64,000 nucleotides of DNA from Thalassia testudinum (Eukaryota > Streptophyta > Magnoliopsida > Alismatales > Hydrocharitaceae). The notes below the pieces were generated by a model. That model was given only the letters and a program-made list of their open reading frames with translations, ran no database searches and was not told the origin of the DNA. Position numbers and translations under genes: made by a program. Below are positions 58,929 to 64,000 of this stretch, piece after piece. Location: positions 89,618,001 through 89,682,000 of the forward strand of contig JAZHRO010000063.1 in assembly GCA_037157565.1 (NCBI GenBank). Direction: 5' to 3'. The stretch's first letter is position 1, and every line of letters begins with the position of its first letter.

Positions 58929-59324
58929 AACATATAAATAAAGACCAGATATTCAGAGAATCAAATTTCTATTATTATTTGCAAATAGTTCTAAACTAGG
59001 AATCTAAACAAATATGTTGAAGAATAGAGACAGAGAAAAGTAGATGAAGGACGGCGTCGCTTGTGGGATGCTTGTGCGAAGTGTGGCAGCACTTCAGATC
59101 TAGAGCACCAGGAGGAAGACCAGAGAGAAGTTGCAGAGAGAGACTAGAGGTGTGTCTGGTGGGAGTTGCCTCACAACTGGGGGCCCTGGGGCTCTTTTTG
59201 TAGCTTCATTGAGGGGACAAAGTAGGTATTTAAGCCCCTAAAACTGTGCAACAACCTTGGAGCCATCAGATCTGTCGATCGGGGGATCAGCGGATTAGAT
59301 CGCATCTTAAATGGACCTCTATTG
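58929..59324 (-). mobile_element. 5' LTR of E1, second part (truncated)
   Basis: It resumes the E1 LTR after FB and follows the 3' LTR (and E0) to GGACCTCTATTG at 59324. There it diverges, so about 1 kb of U3 is missing, including the palindrome. CCTCA at 46843-46847 and at 59386-59390 may be an E1 duplication, but that would leave about 60 unexplained bases between. Confidence 0.75.
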
Positions 59325-59774
59325 TGTCTGAGCCTTATGCTTGGACTTGGTCTGATTGCCTGATACTGTGGAAATATTCAATGAGCCTCACGTGGATATT
59401 TGGTTCTGGTACTGTTGTGCTTAACTTCTAGGGTTAATTTGGTGGTTTCAACCACCATTTTTAGCTCTTTATTTTTACACTTTTATTCCTATCATTTGAG
59501 ATACATTTCTGATCTATATTCAATATCATTTTTTTTTTTTTGAAAAGGATGAGGAATGCTACCGAGAGACGGTAGCAAACCGATATATTGAATATCATTT
59601 TGATTGTTTCACTTGCATTATTATTTCTGAAAATTGTGATTAGTGAACTGATTTGTTACTTGCTCTCTGCAAACAACCTCGGACTCACTTTTTTCGAGAT
59701 TATAAATGTAAGTGTCGATTTGCTTTTGTTGACTATACAACGCATATTTTAAACTCGACGAAAGTGCTCCAACA
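59325..59774. mobile_element. LTR B, right part
   Basis: It ends GTGCTCCAACA at 59774, complementary to the TGTTGG start at 45279, and is followed by ACTAC. Part of it is a small retroposon (59529-59584). The env-like frame of C resumes right after the duplication. The left boundary with E1 is approximate. Confidence 0.6.
59529..59584 (-). mobile_element. short retroposon fragment with poly-A tail (SINE- or LINE-like)
   Basis: On the minus strand about 45 bases of body with the hairpin GCTACCG/CGGTAGC (59558-59576) end in a run of about 13 A (T in plus view, 59529-59541). ATATT(C/G)AATATCATTTT flanks it at 59516-59532 and 59585-59601, a 17-bp direct repeat with one mismatch. Such long duplications are typical of poly-A retroposons. 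The family is not recognised; it is 5'-truncated or very short. Confidence 0.65.
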
Positions 59775-59779
59775 ACTAC

Positions 59780-60211
59780 GTTAATATTTAGGATGTCACT
59801 AACGAGATTTCTTTGATGATGCACCAACATCAGACAGACTTGGTGATGATGAGACATAGGCATCAGGTATCCGACTACCTGAATGCTCAAGGTTAGTTTC
59901 CGGATAGACTTGGATAGTCTATTCATGGGATTTAGTAGCAACTTCATAGGCCTCCTCATTCTCGCTGGTCTACTATAGTCCCTCCATCATTAGCATCACC
60001 TCCTCCTCCTCCTCCTCCTCCTCCAACAGCACCAGACCAGTAGATTACTCCTCCTTGTCGGATAGTCAGGTAGCTGACGTCATCTTCATCAGCTCAGAGA
60101 TGCCTCTGTCTTGGTCGCCCAACCTCCTCAGGTACATCTGACTCAATGGACCTCGAGTTAGATACAGATCTTCGAAGCACTTTAGATGGTTTCATGGCTT
60201 CTTTGGAGTAG
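59780..60211 (+). pseudogene. copia element C: env-like ORF, C-terminal part
   Basis: In frame with part 2 once B and one ACTAC are removed. It carries SLMMHQHQTDLVMMRHRHQ, a short His/Gln/Met helix, then after stops a Pro run encoded by CTC repeats (60001-60024). It ends LDGFMASLE with TAG 60209-60211. Stops near 59792, 59890 and 59930 inactivate it. Confidence 0.6.
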
Positions 60212-60535
60212 TTCTACTTAGATTTTTTCCTATTTTAGACAGTATTTTTATAGCTTTCTAGTTTGTAGTACTCTTTCATTATGGGGACTATTTTATCTTG
60301 CTTTCCATATATACATATCAGATGCATGGTTATCTTCTCTAAATATCAGCTGCGTACTTATTTCTATAGCAAAATTTGAGCTGCGTGTCATAAATTTATC
60401 TGCTTCAATTACATGTTTAAGGGGGAGATGGATCAAATTGATAGCTATATGTTTACTATTTGCTGAAACAAAAAGGGGGAGATATTATGCATAATTCTTT
60501 AATTATAATTTTGTTGTCATAAAAAAGGGGGAGAA
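60212..60535 (+). other. 3' region of copia C with three polypurine tracts
   Basis: AAGGGGGAGA-type runs occur near 60419, 60472 and 60521. The last (AAAAAAGGGGGAGAA, 60521-60535) touches the LTR and is the likely primer for plus-strand synthesis. No gene. Confidence 0.75.
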
Positions 60536-61477
60536 TGTAATCACCTCTGTTTTGATGCACCAAAATTATACTATCTGCTAAACTAATCTTTTATGACTCT
60601 CACATGGATTCTTGGATTAAGGTAGGAAGATCGCTGATTTCTTCTCAATGTCTTTTTATTTTATTGAGTCTAGATTATTTTGTAAGCTTCAAATGGTTTT
60701 TTGCGCTTAATGTAAAAATCAAGTTATTAGGTTAATTGATCGACCAAAATAATTGATCGACCAACTATCTTAGTTAATCGATCAGAAAAGCCCATTTTAA
60801 AAAGTTGATAAATATATCTTTGATCGACCATTTAGCTTAATTAATCGACCAAGTATTGATCTATCAAATAACTAGTTTTATCGACCAAAACTCATTTTGA
60901 TCGACCAAACTACCTTAATTGATCGACCAATTTAACTTCCTTTTCTAATTGATTTTCTAGTATAAATAGAGGTCATTGGTATCCTTTTTCAAATACACAT
61001 TCAAAGAGAAATCCATCTAGAAAAAGAGCTTGCGTGCTTTTCTTTCAAGAGCATCTGCACTTCTTCTTCTACACTTTTCAAAGCACGTCGATCTGAACCT
61101 TTGCAAAATCTAGTTTGACTGTCCTTGAGGTTCCATAGGATTATACTATTTTTATTCTACTTGTTGCTTTGATTATGGATCCCAAGTTGTTAGGAAGATT
61201 CGTTGTTGTTGTGCTTCTCTTTAGGTTGTAAAGAGAAGGGATTGTTGTAAGAGGTTGTGCTACCCTCGTTCAAGTGGTACAATAGTAGATTGACTAGCTT
61301 CACCTAGTCGAAAAAATCCTAAGTTGAGAGGCTTAGGTAGTGGTTTTCACTCGGGAAGGGTTTCCACTATAAATGCAGGTGTCTTTTGTGCTTGATTTTC
61401 TGTGGTTTGAATTGTCTTCGCTTCTATTATATTTATTTTTTAAGCGATACAATTTACCCCTTCCCTCTAGTATACCA
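60536..61477 (+). mobile_element. 3' LTR of copia element C
   Basis: It starts TGTAATCACC right after the polypurine tract. The end is put at CTAGTATACCA (61477), because gypsy coding sequence of G follows within a few bases; uncertainty is about 25 bases. U3 has many TTGATCGACCAA words (60735-60930). TATAAATAGA at 60961-60970 is the likely core promoter. The partner 5' LTR is outside the window. Confidence 0.75.
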
Positions 61478-62462
61478 TTAAGATCTGTAGGAAACCATAG
61501 TATTTTCCCTGTAGCTAAGTAATTTGCCAAATCAACATACTAGGGAAGTCCTTTGTAGCCTTTTGTCAAGATTTGTTCGTTTGGGAATTGATCTCGGATT
61601 GGAGTTGCAGGGCCAAGAATATCCAAATTGAGTCGTGAAAGATGATCAACCACAACATTCTGAGCACCGACCTTGTCTCTTATTTCAAGGTCAAATTCTT
61701 GTAATAGTAAAATCCATCTAATTAACCTTGGTTTATCATCATTCTTCATCAATAAGTGCCACAGAGCTGTATGATCTGTATAAACACCACATGGGATCCA
61801 ATAATGTAAGAACTAAACTTTTGAAGTCCGAAAACAAAGCTAGTAATTCTTTTTCTCTAGTCGTGTAATTCCTTTGAGCATCATCTTGGGTTTTGCTAGC
61901 ATAATAAATCACCAAGGGCTTTTTTTCTCAATTTGTTGTCCAAGGATGGCACCAATAGCAAAATCTGATGCATCACACATTATCTTAAAAGGATGGGACC
62001 AATTAGGTGGTTGCAAGATTAAGGCCTTGGTCATAGAGTCCTTAAGAGTCTGATAAGATCGGGTGTAATCAAGTGTAAAATCAAATGTGCTATCCTTTGT
62101 CAAAAGATTTAGTAGGGGCCTAGAAATATTCCAGAAATCCTTTATATATCTTCTATAAAAGCCAACAAACTCCAAGAAAGATCTAACTTGTCGAACCGAT
62201 CTAGGAGGTGGTAGATTGGAGATCAAATCAACTTTAGCTTAGTCGACTTCCAAGCCTCTTCCAGACACAATATGTCCAAGTACAATCCCTTCTCGGACCA
62301 AAAAATGGCTCCTTTTCCAACTTAAGACTAGGTTCACTTCTATACGTCTCCTTAAAATCTTCTCTAGGTTGCTTAAACATTCATCAAAGGAACCTCCAAA
62401 AATTGAAAAGTCGTTGATAAGCAAATATTTCGTGCGAGAAAAATGATTTAAGGTCATTGCGT
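61478..62462 (-). pseudogene. gypsy element G: reverse transcriptase and RNase H fragment
   Basis: Reading leftward from 62462: the RT active-site block is LLINDFSIFGGSFDECLSNL (normal form close to FMDDFSVFG, so one catalytic Asp reads Asn). GIVLGHIVSGRGLEVD, a stop, SNLPPPRSVRQVRSFLEFVGF and FKIMCDASDFAIGAILGQQ follow. Near 61750-61780 the RNase H end is seen (VYTDHTALWHLL, LIRWILLLQEFDLEIRDK, VVDHLSRL). The last residues NYLATGKI approach the integrase. It is Athila/Calypso-like. Stops and two frameshifts (61760-61910) inactivate it. LTR H cuts it upstream within the RT; copia C cuts it downstream. Confidence 0.88.
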
Positions 62463-64000
62463 TGCAGAAAATTTGCTATCAAATAATATACTGAAACTCT
62501 AGTGAGTTCCGAGTCGAACACGGGGAGGCTACGTTCGATTTTTGGAAATCCGCATTGGTTTATTTTTTTATATTTTCTATCTAAGAGATTGGATCAAAAT
62601 ATTTCTAACTAGTCTATTCTATTCTACTTGCAGCAAAATAAAGAAAGAGAGAAATTACTTCTATTTCTAAACAAATGTTTATTACAAATTATTTGCTACA
62701 AAAACACTATGAGAAATTGCAATCTAAAGTAGAAAGCAGTAAAAAGATAGGGGAAGAGAAGTTATCCTCCTTGACGATTGCTTGGAGGACGAGCTGGTCG
62801 AACGACGCTTGGAGGAAGAGGAATAGAGATAGAGGAAGGAGGACGAAGCTGGATGAAGAGGGATGGGGCAGGACGTCATTGTTGCGGGATTCGCTTTCGA
62901 AACAGGGATGAGAAGATAGCTGATGGGAGCTTTGTGAATAGGATGAGATGTGGGAAAAATTTTGTTTTTACTCTAGCGAAGCTACTCATAGCTTGGGAGT
63001 GCTAGATTGATCTTTAGAACACTATCCTTAGCTCTTAGGAGAGGTGAGAAGAGAAGGAAGGGATGAAGGTGAAGGAGGGGATGTGTAGGGTTTAGAGGAG
63101 AAAGGCATTTTCAACCTTGAAATTAATGGTAAGGCCTTTATTGACGCATGCAACTGTTGGTGAAGGTAGATGTGGCCGTTGGCGCGTGTTGAAGGAGGGC
63201 CCTTTGATCAAGATTAAACGGCCAAGGATCAGGTGCTCATCAAACATTTACGTTACTCACTTTTTAGATCAACCACAGCCGTTGGATCACACGTGGATAG
63301 TTTTGATCGAGCGCCTCTTGAGCTGTTGATAAGGTGCGTTAGATCGTGCATTCGGATGTACATCAGATTGTACGTGCTCATTCGACGCTTGAGATCATGC
63401 CACATCGACGCCTCTGGTCAACCCGATCGCCATCCAACGGATGTATTTCACCCATGCGCGCTTCAGTGGATTAAATCCTCGCGTGGGGCTTCGAACACGT
63501 GCCTCACGCTGTGGATGAGGCGATCGACCACTGTGCTACGATCACAAGTGTGTGTAGTTTCTTGCTTTCCTCCCATGTGCTCTCAGCCATTGGATCTTGA
63601 TCCAATAGTTGAGATTGCATCTTAAAGTCTTCTTTAAGCTGCGTGAGGGGCACGGCGAGGATGCATCTCAGCCGTTGGATTGAAATCCAATGGCTGGGAT
63701 TTGATGAAGTGTAGATGAGGGGAGGGTAGTAGTGGCTTGTGGGCGATCTTGGGCAGTTAGGATGGTGTCACGTGGCACGGTCTGAGTCATCCTTCTTTTG
63801 CTCGTAGGTGGTGTCACGGATGTTGGATTGATTTGATTTTCGCATCGTTGGGTTGCGATCATCTATCCAAACCCATCCATGCAGTTGGATTTGTCCTCTG
63901 ACATCCAAATTTTCACTGCCTTGCCCCTTGGATTTTGATCTTCTGTAGCTTGTATAAGATGCTATGGATGTCGGATTGGGGTGATTTCGAAGGCATTGGA
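62463..64000 (-). mobile_element. LTR H (partial, runs off the window)
   Basis: It starts TGCAGAAAAT at 62463 inside the RT of G. TGCGT at 62458-62462 is the presumed left duplication copy. The U5 motif GGTCGAACACGGGGAGG is at about 62511-62527. CCGTTGGAT inverted repeats lie near 63590 and 63670, and the palindrome at 63761-63782. By the spacing in the other LTRs its U3 end should lie near 64230. No primer site lies at its left edge, so it is a 3' or solo LTR. Confidence 0.8.
63761..63782. promoter_or_regulatory. U3 G-box palindrome of LTR H
   Basis: GATGGTGTCACGTGGCACGG keeps a perfect CACGTG centre; the outer arm is partly decayed. Confidence 0.65.

Noticed and set aside
59325..59385. CCTCA at 46843 and 59386 as a firm duplication of E1
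   Set aside because: It would leave about 60 bases on the right that do not match the E1 LTR; kept only as a weak possibility.

Overview
The window reads as gene-poor nuclear DNA of a flowering plant. I see no intact host gene, no tRNA or rRNA gene and no organellar sequence. Almost every base belongs to LTR retrotransposons stacked inside one another. They are Ty3/gypsy elements of Athila type (tRNA-Asp-type primer site, ITLRSGK motif at the gag-protease border) and one Ty1/copia element of SIRE type with an env-like third ORF. Species cannot be told from the sequence.

Layering, deduced from 5-bp target duplications, TG...CA ends and reading frames that resume across insertions: G (gypsy, minus, 61478-62462, continuing left of the window) holds copia C (plus, ends at 61477, 5' part left of the window). 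C was then hit repeatedly. F (Athila-like, plus, gag-protease-ORF X) lies left of C integrase. It was itself hit by E0 (LTR 19-1514), solo LTR S1 (1533-4255, duplication CCTGC) and solo LTR S2 (4336-7028, duplication GTAGA). N1 (13178-36808) sits between C integrase and C reverse transcriptase. Inside N1 is N2 (17945-33558, duplication ATAAT), and inside the primer site of N2 is N3 (23784-31852, duplication GCGCC/GCGCT). The env-like ORF of C is split by A (39724-44606, duplication AGGGG) and by LTR B (45279-59774, duplication ACTAC). B contains Athila element E1 (about 46848-59324), whose 5' LTR holds FB, a 3.3-kb element made of two inverted LTRs (55606-58928, duplication AACAT). LTR H (62463 to window end) sits in G.

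Coding content is decayed gag, protease, RT, RNase H and integrase, plus an unfamiliar protein family called ORF X here. N1, N2 and N3 keep LTRs, primer sites and (where the 3' border is preserved) polypurine tracts, but carry ORF X instead of gag-pol. F carries gag-protease-X with no visible RT or integrase. They look non-autonomous and were probably mobilised by Athila relatives such as E1, with which they share primer site, parts of the 3' untranslated region (N3, F) and a conserved U3 block (N1, N2). That block has a long G-box palindrome placed 441-454 bp from the U3 terminus in eight LTRs.

The points most worth attention are the ORF X family, the inverted-LTR element FB, the fixed-position palindrome, and the LTR-like palindromic words and TATA box upstream of the env-like ORF of C.
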